Positions 11,101 through 22,739 of a DNA stretch of 64,000 bases are shown in pieces. Numbering within the stretch: position 1 is the first letter of the stretch; each line of letters opens with the position of its first letter. Source of the stretch: Arcuatula senhousia (Eukaryota > Mollusca > Bivalvia > Mytilida > Mytilidae); the NCBI GenBank assembly GCA_963971305.1, contig OZ020307.1, forward strand, positions 2,741,501 through 2,805,500, written 5' to 3'. A program made the position numbers and the translations under genes. The notes below the pieces were generated by a model. It was not told the origin of the DNA, searched no databases, and saw only the letters and a list, made by a program, of their open reading frames with translations.

Positions 11101-11651
11101 TAAAACAATACAAATGGGTCTCATTTGTTAAAGATATTTTTAATGATGTAGGTTTAAGTTTCATTTTTGATTCTCAAATTCCTATGCCGAATATATATAT
11201 AAAAACTGTTATTAGACAGAATTTGTGTGATCAGTTTATTCAAAGTTGGTTTTCTGACTTAGAAAATTCATCTAGAAGTTTTTATAAAATTATCAAAAAT
11301 GATTTTGCAATGGAAGCATATCTTACTAGACTTCCAGTAAATGAGAGGCAGTATATTTCTAAATTTAGATTGTCAAACATAAAGCTTCCAATTGAAACTG
11401 GTAGGTGGAATAATATTCCCAAAGAAGAAAGGCTTTGCAATTTTTGCAGAGAAGCCATCGGGGATGAGTTCCACATTCTGTTCAACTGCCAAAATGAAAA
11501 TATTCTAACGATTAGAAGTAAATATATTCCTTCTTATTATGTCAACAATCCGACAGTACACAAAATGGAAAAAATGTTTTCTTTATGCAACTGTTCACTT
11601 TTGAAAAGATTATCATGGTTTATAAAACATGTATCAAATCTTTTGAAATAA
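8136..11651 (+). CDS. LINE ORF2: AP endonuclease and reverse transcriptase
   Basis: Open frame of 1171 codons starting right after the ORF1 stop, in the same frame, with no in-frame ATG until well inside the endonuclease. Endonuclease motifs: FLNCCGL (N19), CETKL (E46), VGDFN (D159, N161) and SDVHNRIHF. Reverse-transcriptase motifs: GIIQPIYKNKGDPKDPDNY, GFRKGYSTIDNIF, FIDFRKAFDTVW, GVRQGENLSPFLFAIFLND, and the catalytic YADD at about residues 781-784 (10476). A CCHC-type knuckle near the end reads CNFCREAIGDEFHILFNC. It performs target-primed reverse transcription. The lack of a start codon points to UAG readthrough or reinitiation, or to a recent nonsense mutation in a fused ORF. Clade not assigned with confidence (jockey/L1 superfamily range). 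Confidence 0.9.
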   Translation, partial: DNASDQFNLNNKIKCTFLNCCGLKNKLRFPDFVDIIKNYDITFLCETKLDDFDVLDLPNDFSYVVNNRKKCKRKSGGIAIIFNKRIEKYLTFCENKSEFVQWVYLSKEITGILNDKMLIGCVYVPPEQSIYSSVEVFNEIEDELILMSKNLNHYALVGDFNSKTSNLDDFIEPDEDLLNILNFSDENDFLEDLYDYENLLKYGIPLKRHTQDKNRPNKYGHKLIELCQNCNIYIANSRIGIDCGIGKITCNENSLIDYLLVSSHLFPVISEFEICDFNPLISDVHNRIHFVLNTDIDLFTCTVSHEASHSDESNPPIKWKASKCEDFSHILLNENGDQIRQIELAVDRLSHLENVTRTEIDDLVKNISELFVISAGSAFGHRRNKDFKGDQSAKPWFTKGCETKRKEFNKMRKQFQTVKNDQNRQLLKEKAKNYKKEINASYLQYQKKCEDDLRRVSRSDPKSLWNILNKFSGHNRKEPDVDLNVFYEYFKRLNNDDQNDADVAFDFNRLDIDPVCDFILNSEITPKEVEDHIKLLKNNKACGYDNIINEYLKVNDPRLIGIYCNLFNVVFNSSVIPESWSLGIIQPIYKNKGDPKDPDNYRAITLVSCLGKLFTAIINSRLTVFANEFEIVTESQTGFRKGYSTIDNIFSLHALISLYFSFGKKLFCSFIDFRKAFDTVWRLGLWQKLQKYGIRGKCFDVIYSMYSNIKSCVRSQKQHSDFFPCLTGVRQGENLSPFLFAIFLNDLEEFLTTLGGIPLEILRDKCLENLDIYLQLFVFLYADDTVLLAESAEALQNNLDIFSNYCDLWKLSVNCSKSKVVIFSKRKIKNPPNFTINNNIIEIVDNYSYLGLYFNYNGSFVLAKSKLIQQARRALFAVYKRIKNQLIPVDLQLKLFDSLVEPILLYGSEVWGFENVSCIEKMHLQFCKKILNVRMTTPSYMVYGELGQFPLSVKVKTPVISYWNRLICNENKLSRKVYDLLYHLHIHDVKQYKWVSFVKDIFNDVGLSFIFDSQIPMPNIYIKTVIRQNLCDQFIQSWFSDLENSSRSFYKIIKNDFAMEAYLTRLPVNERQYISKFRLSNIKLPIETGRWNNIPKEERLCNFCREAIGDEFHILFNCQNENILTIRSKYIPSYYVNNPTVHKMEKMFSLCNCSLLKRLSWFIKHVSNLLK

Positions 11652-11810
11652 CTCTTCATTATATTTGTAATTTCTACTCTGACTATTTTTTTGTTCTGCA
11701 TTTTTTTTTGTATACCTGTTCATTTCGTCATTTGTAAACTTTGTTTAATCATGTACCTCATGTTACACTGTATGTGTCTGAGCATTGAATAAAGTCTTGT
11801 CTTGTCTTGC

Positions 11811-13200
11811 TTGTAAATCAATGAGTAAATTAATCAACACCCAAGCCAACTTGTTGCAACAAACACAGAAATTTCTCATGACTATGGATCAATAGTTTGC
11901 AATGAAAACATCTACTTTAGTTCAAAGAATTTCTCAAGATGTAGATTTGGCTACTGAAGTGCCGAAACCTTGCCATTAGATATATACAAGACAATCATTC
12001 TGCACAATGGAGTTTCCATGTCAGTTCTGAGAACACTGATCTTTTCAAAACGAAACTATTAAAATATTCTAAATAATGATCATATATTTGTTAATTCCAT
12101 AAAAATGGGTAAAATACATGTAGGTGTTCTATACCCTATTAACCATGCTAAATACATAGGCATGCCAAATATATAAATCACTGTTAAGCAGCTTAACAAT
12201 TGAAAAAAATGCACCATAACACACTTAAAAAATTTCAATCCAGTTGCTATTGTGCTCCGAAGGGTGCGTTAATGGTAGAAATGTCAATATTTTAGTTGTA
12301 CTATGAGCTGAATTTTCCTTCAAAGTCCGGTTAAGCACACGCTTGTTTTCCTGAACTTTCGGCATCTTTTTAACGTTTCTATCTTTCAAAATTTTAGAAT
12401 TCATTAAACGCTCACAAAACCCATAAGAAAAGTTAGTTTGTTTTTATTTTCAGACGGAAATTGAAACTCCGGGAGCGCAACAGGTTTTACCTGCCTCATA
12501 TTAAAGATCATTACAAAACCACCCATTTATTCACACCATCAGTAAGAAATAACCGGATGGGAAAAGCTGAATATACCAATTGAATGTAGATACAAACAGG
12601 TTACTGTATGAAACGAACCCATACCGAACCAGTACCGTCTTTTGACTTAAGTTTAAGGAAGATGAAATGTACAAGTCGCCAAACAAGAAGAAATTAAATG
12701 TAGCACATATGGAATGGTTACTCTTATTCTATTCTTATTATCTCAATTTCGATAGTTTATTCAGTTATATACGCCACTATAAATACAGAGATTTTTGCTG
12801 CAGCAGCAAAAGATGGAGAGCTGCATCATTTGACATTTGGGTATTTTGAAGACTCTACAGGCTTGTCAGATATCAAAAGTATAATGCACTAACGATTTAA
12901 TTTAGTTTTTACATTAAATTTAAGATCTGAGCTTCCAATTAATGTTTTCTCCTATATGAGAGGGATTTGAACTCTTCTTTATTTTGATCGCCATTTCATT
13001 TCGTCTGGTTGATCAGTCAACTTCCGTGCATCTCATTTCCGGTTTTCAAAAATCCGCTAGAGGTCGCCGATTTAAAGTTCTTTTAGCGCTATATTCATTT
13101 TAATGTTTTTTTTTTTCAAAATCTATGTTATACTACTTTTTTAGAGGGAGTGGGTAAGCTTACCTGTTTTTTTTTCTTTTTTTAAGATTTCTGTTTTCTT
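11811..13200. other. No gene seen
   Basis: AT-rich intergenic sequence. I see no ORF, RNA gene or clear repeat structure; the short open frame at 12667-12849 has no recognisable features. Confidence 0.5.
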
Positions 13201-13329
13201 CCTCGAACAGGTGCGCAGTAAAATAAAGGGGGCGTCTCAAAATGAGTAAAACTATTTTAAGTTTTTTAGAAAGTGGTTAATTTTGAGAAAATCAAAGCGG
13301 AGTCAACGAGATGTTTATTTTTTTTTGCT

Positions 13330-15020
13330 AAAATGTCAAATAAATTATGGGATTTGCCCTTTTTCCCTGCCTGACAAACGTGTGACTGAAAGAAGCAGTG
13401 GTACCAATGGGGCATCCAAATGTCAAAGTCCGAAAGGGCTAAACACAAGCCAAGACAGGACCCCCCAAAAAGCGGACAACATATAAAACAAGGAAACACA
13501 AAAACTAACATTATAATGAATATTAATTATCAACGCAAATTCTAATCGTTATGAGAGTGGACTCAGGTGCTCAGGAAGAGTAAGCGGTTCCTGCTTGCAA
13601 TAGCACACTCGTCGCGTTGCCAAAATTCAGTCAATTCAGTGCGTCACATCGGAAAGGGAAGACAAAACAATTCCCTATATCAAGTCAACATTTGCACTCA
13701 TCCGAGAGATAGAATTTCCATATTTGTCTATGAGTGGATGATGTTTATGTATACCGTAAAATTTCTCGAGTGACGACAGCAACCGAGGATCAACTTCACC
13801 TTAACAATTTTTGTGTCGCTCTGCCAAGGAAATCGATGTAATTCTCGCAAGCTCTGGAGTAACGAATCAATTGTGATACGTAAACTCCATAGGCGGGAGC
13901 GGAAGGAATATTGCTACACAGGAAGGCCTTAGGGAAGGTTGACGATTGGAAAGTTTTAAATCATCACGTTTGTTATATATCTTTGTTGAAAGATTTCCTT
14001 GAGAATCTTTTTCGAGATGAAGATATAAATATTTGTCCTTTATCTCAAGTTTCTGAGGATAAATGAGATGTATAAAGTCACCAAATCGATAACTGTTCAG
14101 TGAAAGGACATCATCAATGTAACGGAAATCGAGGTTAAAAGAGAGACAGTCTACGATCTTTTTTGTCTCGAACAAATTGTAAGAAGTCCGCTTCATCTTA
14201 AAAAAGAAACAAATCAGCAAGCAAAAGTGCACAACTAGTGCCCACGGGAATCCCTTTTTGTTTGCTGAAAATTACGTCCACCAAACTGAACAAATGTGGT
14301 GTCGATAAGAAAATTGAGCATGTCGATTATTTGGTCTTCTGTATATTTATTCTTTTTCTTAGAATTATTGACGACAAAGAAAGGCTTAGTATAATCGACT
14401 ACCAGATATTTGTACCTGTGTTTTCCATTCTTTTTAATCAGTTGTGCCAATCGTGATTTCGGTTGTTCACTGTGGATTAAAAGTCTAAAGTGTGGAGAAA
14501 TTGAAAGTTTTGATGCTGTTACAAGATGAAACTGATTTAGAATTAAGAATCTCCATCAGTTCTTTCGAGTTCTTCAGGATCCACATTTGATTGACACCAT
14601 TTCTAGAATTATAACAATCGTAATATTTCTGGAGGCTGGATGTTATCTCCGTAAGTATTGAAGTCAACAGAACTGAAATTTGGATGACCCTGCATTGAAG
14701 CGCTGTGTGTATGGATTTTTGCGTAATTTAGTGATCCAATACAGGGATGATATGTCATCATTATTGGAACCAACAGAAAAGCCGAATTTCCTCCTTAGAC
14801 AGTGTTGTAGCTATGTAGGTGGTGCTATTGCTAGTGCGGCCAACCCCTAATCCAACTGTCAAACAGTCAATATAGTGTTTCCTGCACACAAAAATGATAT
14901 TATTTTGGTGCTTTGTTTCCAGGTACAACAACATACAAAAACCGTATTTGTCATGTAAGATGGACAATGTATTGGTAACATCAGCGTAGCTGAAACTGAA
15001 TGTTGCCTTACTGCTCATTG
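13330..15020 (-). pseudogene. Degenerate Penelope-like reverse transcriptase, copy 1
   Basis: Minus-strand remains of a reverse transcriptase in at least four frames. Recognisable pieces are IIFVCRKHYIDCLTV (14761-15018), GVNQMWILKNSKELMEILN (14485-14667), KYLVVDYTKPFFVVN (14235-14450) and FRYIDDVLSLN...GDFIHLIYPQ...YLHLEKDSQGNLSTK (13867-14232). YIDDV is the polymerase catalytic box. The 3' flank down to about 13560 matches, in inverse orientation, the tail of the copy at 16930-18440. Several frameshifts make it non-functional. The Penelope-like assignment rests on motif style (GIPMGTNCAP, RYIDDV, PKLYKNPY); another RT family is possible. Confidence 0.75.
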
Positions 15021-15926
15021 GGCCTTTCTTTTCAAAACCAACGACCTCACAACTTTAACCCATTCTGAACTTTGATCCCAAAATCCACTTTCAAAATCAA
15101 AGACACAACCTCCTGTTCCGGTTCATTTAATAATATTGGAGTTTAAACGTTATGCTTCGTATACTTCACTCATAAATTTATTAAGATTTCGCCAAAAATA
15201 TGACTTCGTCCTTTGACCTTTTAGTTCCGAAATAAGCTGTAATGTGGGTATGTTTCATGAAATTTTATTTATGCGTTCAAAAGTTATGGACATCATATGA
15301 ATCTTTAGGCATGTTATATCACAAAAGGTCTCTCGTCGTTTTTTAGGGCGGAGCATGAACATGAGTTTTGTTGTTAAGGCTTATCTAAGTGCTTACTTAA
15401 TTGATCAAGAGGTATGCTTGTTGGATTTTGTGATTTATTTAAAAATTGAGCTTCTTTTAGTAAGATAAAAGTTGAACATTCGTAAAATTCGTAATATTTT
15501 TAAAAACTTTTTTCAACGGGCGATTTTTACTGACATGTAACGATGAAATGATTGCGGCCGGGGGGATTGGTACTTATATGAAACCAACATAAATTGTCTC
15601 AGAATCCTATGCCAAGACCGGACAGTCAAAAAAACAAAACAACTATGATCCCCGCCGAGATACTGATTCATGCTTAATGGACCAAATAATTTTATATCGT
15701 TTTTATGCAAGAGTAAATTTGATGGGTTTCCTGGACATGAAAACTTGCAAAATATATTGCGATTTCTTACCTTAAATTTATAGGGGTCAACTGACGACTT
15801 TGACACAAGGAAGACTTTTGTAGAACTTTAGATACTGATGAGTCTCAGATCCTTAGGTTTAACTATTATTCATAATTTTTGAAATTGTAAGATATTTTTC
15901 TATTATTCAACAAATCAAATATCTGT
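15021..15926. other. No gene seen
   Basis: AT-rich sequence between RT copy 1 and the palindromic element. The open frame at 15513-15806 (minus) has no recognisable domain. Confidence 0.45.
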
Positions 15927-18900
15927 TTAATAGTCTATCAGCCAACCCTCAAAAATAGCATTTTGAATATGTACCCCGGGGAACAGCAGTTTTTCGGTGG
16001 TTTTATATAGTTTAACATCTAAACTTTCAAATTTACCTTGTTATACCGGAATAAAAGTGTCCAAACAGGGTATAACATGCGCCATTTTGAATGCACCCAT
16101 TTTGACAGACACAACTCATTTTGAAAGCATTGAATTCATATTGCTGTCAAATTTTTACAATGCGAATAAATATAATTCTGTAAGGTGTTATGTAATCAGT
16201 ATAATATAAATAAAAATATGACGTATAATAATTATCGATAGGTATCGATGAAGTACCGATATCGGGGCTCCTTTAAACACTCTGTATACGTGGTTTTTTT
16301 CGCTTAATTTTTGTCATTTTTTCGTTGCTGTAGTCATATTTGCAATGTATGTTTGCTTTCAATGACCATAAATCGTTCATTGATATGTATTCTGATCATA
16401 ACAGTCGATGGTTATTTGGAAAGTTACAACAATGGGCAGATAATCGAGCCACAATACTTCCTATGCATATTTGAGCTAAAACCTTAGTACAGAAACGATG
16501 CATTTAACATTCTGTTACATGATATCTATTCGATAAAAATATGTTTTTATTTCAAATGTGTGGTAATATACATATACACATCGATATACTCATCAAAAAC
16601 CAAATTTGCACAATGCTTTTTTTTAGTAAAAAGGGGGGTCTAAGTAGATGCTTTTAAAGTATTAAGTATCACAATATTTTGTTCTTTAGTACGAAATAAA
16701 ATGCACAAAATGATTCAAACATGTAAAAATATTATCATTAGATAGATTTACAATATCTAAAAGCTTATTTTCCTTGTTTACTTTGATGTGCTATACGCCC
16801 ATTTATAGTGCATTTGTTAACACCAGCTCTGAAAAAATCAGGACTATTTCTCTGGTATGTCATGCGTTGTTTGGTATATTCTTCTTAGATATATGAAAAT
16901 GATCATCCCAGTTCGGTAGTTTTGTTGTTACCTAAATTGACAAATCACCAAATAACATCATTTTTGTGTGCAAGAAACACTATATTGACTGTTTGACAGC
17001 TGAATTGGGGGTTGGTTGTACCAGCAATAGCACCACATACACGGCCACAACACTGTCTAAGGAGGAAATTATTGACAATCTTAAATCTGTCCATTTCCTC
17101 CTTCGGCCTTTCTGTTGGTGGCAATAATGATGACATTCCATCCCTGTATTGGATTCCTAAATTATATAAAAACCCATACAAACAGCGCTTCTTTGCAGGG
17201 TCATCCAAATGTACAACTAAGCCTCTTTCAGTTTTGTTGACTTCAATACTTACGGCAATATAATCCGGTCTCAAAAAATATTACGATTGTTGTTATTCTA
17301 GAAATGGTGTCAATCAAATGTGGATCCTGAAGAATTCGAAAGAACTGATGGAGATTCTTAACTCTAAATCAGTTTCATCTTGTAAAACAGCATCAAAACA
17401 TTCGATTTCTCCACACTTTACACTTCTATTCCACATGAACATGAAAACGCAGCTTTTTAAAAAAGAAGGGAAAACGCAGGTACAAATATCTAGTAGTCGA
17501 TTATACCAAGACCTATTTTGTCATCAATGAGTCTAAGAAAAAGAACTTTACAGAAGACCAAATAATCGACATGCTCAACTTTCTTATTGACAATATATTT
17601 GTTCAGTTTGGTGGACGTGTTTTTCAGCAAACAATAGGGATTCCAATGGGCACTAATTGTGCACCTTTGCTTGCTGATTTGTTTCTTCATTCATATGAAG
17701 CAGACTTCTTACAATCTCTTCTAGACAAAAAAGATCGAAGACTGGCTCTCTCTTTCAACCTCACGTTCCGTTATATTGATGATGTCCTTTCACTAAACAA
17801 TTCTCGATTTGGTGACTTTCTCCATCTAATATATCCCCAGGAGCCTGAGATAAAGGACACAACGGATTCTAGGAAGTCTGCTTCATGTTTAGATCTACAT
17901 CTCGAAATTGACTCTCAAGGAAGACTTTCAACAAGGCTCTATGACAAACGTGATGACTTCAACTTTCCAATCGTCAACTTTCCCTTCTTGTGTAGCAACA
18001 TTCCGTCCGCTCCAGCTTATGGAGTTTACGTATCTTAATTAATTCGCAACACCAGAGCGTGCATCGATTTCCTAAGCAGAGCGACACGTCTGACGCAAAA
18101 ATTGCTCACACAGGGTAATGTTGCTCCTCGGTTGCTGTCTTCACTTAAGAAATTTTACGAAAGACATCATGCACTTATAGACAAATATGGGATTTCGATC
18201 TCTCAGATGAGAGCAGATGTTGGTTTGTCATAGGGTTTTGTTTTGTCTTCCTTTAACGGATTTGACACGCTGAATGGACTATTGGCAACGCGACGGCTGT
18301 GCAGGAACTGCTTACTCTTCCGGAGCACCCGAGTTCACTCTTGTTTCGACTGGAGTTCGCGTTGCTGAGTGATATTCAGTTATTTTGTGTTTCCATGTTT
18401 TATATGTTGTCTGTTATTGTCCCGTTCTTGTTGGTGTTTACTGGTTTTGTCTATTGTTATATTAAAGTTATTGTCGGAAACAGCAAAGCCACTACCCCGA
18501 ACACTTATCAAATGATGCAAAGACATTTCATTGATGTAGAATGACCATCGTTAAAACCTTTTGCTATGAAGTGCCAGGAAGTACATCGATGGTATGAGAT
18601 ATAAACCATATTTTACGTCTTAAAAGTTTACAGAAATTTATAAAAATTAGAGCAATACTATCAAATTTCAAGTTCGAATTGTATTTACTAGTATGGCTGT
18701 TCTTGTTCTTTAACATGTAGAATTTTACCTATACATGGCCAGAGGATAACATGACTCTGACTGTTATGTAAGGACACCAAAACTAACCCTTCAATAACCA
18801 CTGTTTTGTTAAACACATGCTGTATATTTAAGACTAACTCATAAGCATTCAAGATGTACCTCCTTAACGTAAATTTGATGTTTAAACAAAAGGCAAGGTA

Positions 18901-20303
18901 ACCCAAAAAAGATTATTTCTACTAATTGAACAGTTTATTTTATTTTTTTTTAATCTAAAATTGTATATAACTATATATCATATCACATTCTAGTATACTT
19001 ACTATTGCAAATGGAAAGCTTAGGACAGGAAAACATGTGCGTCTTACATTTATGTTATTGATGCCGAGATACAACAAACTTTTCCCCAACAAGTACACGA
19101 CTTAACGCTTTTGCAACATATATCCTAAATGATTTCTGTAGTGACGGCTTTAATATTTCGATGCATTTCATAACCTCCATAAAAAGGAAGTTTTCAAACA
19201 ATACACTTCTAAATTAGCACCCCCCCCTATTTCGACAATGTAACTATTGAAATAAAAAAAAAACTATACCGATTTATATTAAACGGTAATTGTTTATTAA
19301 TGGAGGAAAATACTTTCATTTAGTGACATTTCTTTAAAATGGGATGTAGCTTATTCGTCTTAGAACTTACGAATACATATACTCAAATTTTGTAATTTGC
19401 ACATCAAATATTTTATGAAAGAATATGGAAATAACAAAGTAAACAAGAAAAATAAGCAATTAAATATAGTACATATATTCTAGTATACTATATTTTTACA
19501 TGTTTGAACCGTTTTGTGCAAATCATTTGGTATCAGAGAACAAAACATTGTCTTAGTAAGTATTTCAGAAACATGTACAAAGACCCCCCTTTTACTATAA
19601 AAGCATTGTGCAAATTTGGTTCTTGATGAGTATATCGATGTGTATATGTATATTACCACACATTTGAAATAAAAACATATTTTTTTATCGAATAGATATC
19701 ATGTAACAGAATGTTAAATGCATCGTTTCTGTACTAAGGTTTTAGCTCAAATATGCATAGGAAGTATTGTGGCTCGATTATCTGCCCATTGTTGTAACTT
19801 TCCAAATAACCATCGACTGTTATGATCAGAATACATATCAATGAACGATTTATGGTCATTGAAAGCAAACATACATTGCAAATATGACTACAGCGACGAA
19901 AAAATGACAAAAATTAACCGAAAAAAGCCACGTATACAGAGTGTTTTAAAGAGCCCAGATATCGGTACTCCATCGATACTTATCGATAATTATTATACGC
20001 TATAGTTTTATTCATATCATACTGATTACCTAACACCTAACAAAATTATATTTCATCGCATTGTAAAAATTTGACAGCAATATGAATTCAATGCTTTCAA
20101 AATGAGTTGTGTCTGTCAAAATGGGTGCATTCAAAATGGCGCATGTTATACCCTGTTTGGACACTTTTTGTACGGTATAACAAGGTAAATTTGAAAGTTT
20201 AGATGTTAAACAATACCAAACCACCAAAAAACTGCTGTTCCCAGGGGTAGACATTCATCTCGAAAACTAGAGGCTTTTTTCGATTTGGCTGATAGACTAT
20301 AAT
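15927..20303. mobile_element. ~4.4 kb element with ~0.87 kb inverted arms
   Basis: The left arm 15927-16795 is repeated in inverse orientation at 19435-20303 with scattered differences. Both ends begin TAGTCTATCAGCCAA (reverse complement on the right), flanked by a possible TAA duplication. Matching landmarks include ATAACATGCGCCATTTTGAA (left, about 16070; right, reversed, about 20145) and the CAACAATGGGCAGATAATCG stretch (about 16428; reversed near 19780). The 2.6 kb between the arms holds RT pseudogene copy 2. Inverted flanking repeats are known for some Penelope-like elements, but a TIR transposon carrying an RT fragment would look the same. Confidence 0.8.
16930..18440 (+). pseudogene. 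Degenerate Penelope-like reverse transcriptase, copy 2
   Basis: Plus-strand RT in three frames. 17012-17263 carries SLYWIPKLYKNPYKQRFFAG and KCTTKPLSVLLTSILTAI (finger domain, PKxxK box). 17318-17530 carries MWILKNSKELMEILN. 17571-18038 carries MLNFLIDNIFVQFGG, GIPMGTNCAPLLADLFLHSY, FRYIDDVLSLNNSRFGDF and DLHLEIDSQGRLSTRLYDKR. A TAA at 18036-18038 interrupts the C terminus; the same frame then continues through RHHALIDKYGISISQMR to TAG at 18229-18231. The frameshifts and this nonsense codon show it is dead. It sits between the arms of the palindromic element and is oriented opposite to copy 1. Confidence 0.8.
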
Positions 20304-20389
20304 CCTTAATGCACCAAAGAAGAAAGACATACGATAAAATCTGTTACTGCTAATAAAGGACTATATTCCCCGTGTTTATATTGGTACTC

Positions 20390-21385
20390 CTTAATGAAAT
20401 TAGGTAAACTACAACTTTATCCCTCTATTGAAATTTGCAACAATGGAAGATGATTACCGTGATCAGTTAAATTGACATCTATACAGAGGAGATTAACTTG
20501 TTATGGGTATGAATTTTTTTTGCTTGAAGGAAAAAAACTCCTACACTAAGGAAAAAAACTCCTACACTGTAGGAAGAAAACTCCTACTCTGAAGGAAGAA
20601 AACTCCTACATCAACAATGGTAATATGACCATCAATTTGATAGTTATTTACTTTTCAAATCAAAATCTGATTAATATAATGTTACACTAAGGACAAAATC
20701 TTTTTACTTATGCATCATTTACATTTACATCAATTGAAAATACATGTATAACATGAAGCAAATATGGAAACAGCTTCTGCTCATATTTTATTAATGGGAA
20801 ATTTCAATCCTGATATGGGATATTGGCAAACACTTTTTTTCGGAAATGGAATATTTGATAAAAGATTGGGGGGATATTGGTTCCCCCTTCTAAACGAGCC
20901 CAAAAACTATATATACAGATAGACTGTAATCTAAAGTCATTAAACAGTATACTTTCGATAAGAATGACCTCGTTTATGACTACAAATGTATAAGAAATCT
21001 GAATAATCAGTAATATCAGATATTTCAGATATATCTGAGGACAAACTATGATGAATAGAGTTGTAAAAACCATTAAAAAAAATTGGTTATTTAAGCATTT
21101 CATTATTTTTTAATATTCTTAAAGTACACTGATATAAAAAATAGTTTTTAATAACAAGTATTTCCTAAAAACCATGTAACCTACTACAGGTACTCTGTAT
21201 AGCATTTCATTAGTTCAGTTCGTACTATTCAGGTAAATTTTTCAAACAGGTAAAATGTTCATACAGGTAAATTTCTCTTTCCTAAAACAAGATAATCTTG
21301 TTTGTATAGCTGTTAATTTAACTGATCAAAGAGATCAAGTTCCATTGTTGCAAGTTTCAACAGAGAGATTAATCTCAAGTTTACC
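20390..21385. repeat. Inverted-repeat pair (foldback-like)
   Basis: The segment 20395-20510 (ACAACTTTATCCCTCTATTG, ATTTGCAACAATGGAAGATG, GATCAGTTAAATTGAC) recurs in inverse orientation at about 21310-21385 (AATTTAACTGATCA, TTCCATTGTTGCAAGTTTC). The spacer includes the 20525-20610 tandem repeat and an AT-rich stretch at 20700-21250. No coding capacity was seen. Confidence 0.6.
20525..20610 (+). repeat. ~21-bp tandem repeat, four copies
   Basis: Four copies of a unit with the core GGAAGAAAACTCCTAC (the first two copies carry AAAAAAA). Short and non-coding. Confidence 0.75.
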
Positions 21386-22339
21386 AGAGTTCACCGGGGT
21401 CATGCAACCCAAGGTCAGGGATTGTTAGACTTGACTTGCTATAAGTAATAACAGAGGAGTTAATGTTTTCAATTGGACGACAGACGACGGATGGTGACAA
21501 TAGCTAGCTCATCTTTTCGATGCTTATAAAAACACGCACATTTACAGTATGACACAGAGGTTCTGTGGAAATTTCAAGAGCATCCATCGAGCAATTCAGG
21601 AATAGTTAATGAACGATACGGACCCACTCGAATGCCAACGTCTGTCAACCTAATTGTGTAAGAAAATTATCAATAGAAGGTGCACATCTACGTTATAGCA
21701 CACCCCATGAGTGGCAACGGTCCGAAAGAGAATAAACTTGTCGTACAAAGCGGCTACAGGCTATAGGTCTTGGGGTTCTGACATCGAGTGAAGTTTTCAT
21801 CCCACCGGGAGACCAAGGTGTACACTAAAAGGCCCTCGTCCGTAGAGGTGTTAAGTCATAATTCGGAAAGCCTGATCGCTGACTATTGTGGGCCAACGTG
21901 TTTAGAGGGCCCCACGCTTCGTATCCTTAAAAGATCACTTTGTGATCCTGTAAACTAAATAATGCTACACATACGCTGGATCTACCGCCCCCATTCTTTT
22001 CTAGTGCTTTTATAAACTAGTGTTCGTTTTCCTTCTTCTGCTTCTGCCACATAATTGCCTCCTTCATCATGTTGAAGATTATGCAATGATTATTTCTGGC
22101 ATGCCAAAGAAAATAGTGTTCTAATAATTCCACTCAACCTAATGTCATGTCATGTTCATTTTATCATCTTTTTTTGTTCATAACTTTAAATAACCAATAC
22201 AGTGTTGCTAGGGCGAAAAACTACAGCTAATCCACCATTTTTCACAATGTAACCTACGCAGTAATTAAGTGGTGGATAAACGATGGGATGCCTTCAAGTG
22301 ACTGAATTGTCAACGCGTTTGCTCGGAAAACCCCAGATA

Positions 22340-22575
22340 TCAAGACATCATGCACTAATAGACAGAGTAAGGGGTTTCTATCTCTCAGATGTGTGCAAAT
22401 GTTTGCGTTTTGTCCTCCTTTACCTGATTTGACACGTTGAAATGACCATGTGCAGTGCGACATGGGTGCGATAGTTCGCGTTGTTGATTGATATTCAGTT
22501 GTTTTTGTGTTGTCTGTTACTTCGTGCTTTCTCGTTCCCGTTGACTGCCTTTGCCCTTTCGAATACCCCATTTGT
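22340..22575 (+). pseudogene. 3' remnant of the same RT family, copy 3
   Basis: GACATCATGCACTAATAGAC, ATCTCTCAGATG and the downstream non-coding tail (TTGATATTCAGTTGTTTTTG) align with 18165-18440 of copy 2. Only the last codons and the 3' untranslated segment survive. Confidence 0.7.
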
Positions 22576-22739
22576 ACATATTTGCTTTTATCAATCGGAG
22601 AAATTGTACATTAAGATGCAATTCTATAAGAGTTCATCTGATAACTACCAAATAATTAATTTTGTAGATTTTAGTGTTATTTTAAAGGCTTATCCGACTT
22701 TTTTTTATACAAAGGAGACTTTGTCAAGATCATAAAGTT

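Larger units (their letters stand above)
6640..11810 (+). mobile_element. Full-length non-LTR retrotransposon (LINE) with two ORFs
   Basis: The 5' boundary is approximate. A YY1-like motif (AAAATGGCGGAA) sits at about 6664, as is often seen at LINE 5' ends. ORF1 (6765-8135) and ORF2 (8136-11651) are both open over their whole length. The 3' end reads AATAAA (11788-11793) followed by three TCTTG units ending at 11810, a short-repeat tail in place of poly(A). No clear target-site duplication was found. The long open frames suggest recent insertion. The element lies antisense to WDFY3, upstream of its first coding exon. Confidence 0.88.

Noticed and set aside
16945..17274. 109-residue minus-strand frame in the palindromic element
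   Set aside because: Shadow of the RT pseudogene on the plus strand.
20030..20254. Open frame similar to 15997-16209
   Set aside because: Both are the two inverted arms of the same element read in mirror; no start, domain or codon support.
21480..22250. GC-richer stretch considered as a tRNA-derived SINE
   Set aside because: I could not place A and B boxes or a cloverleaf.
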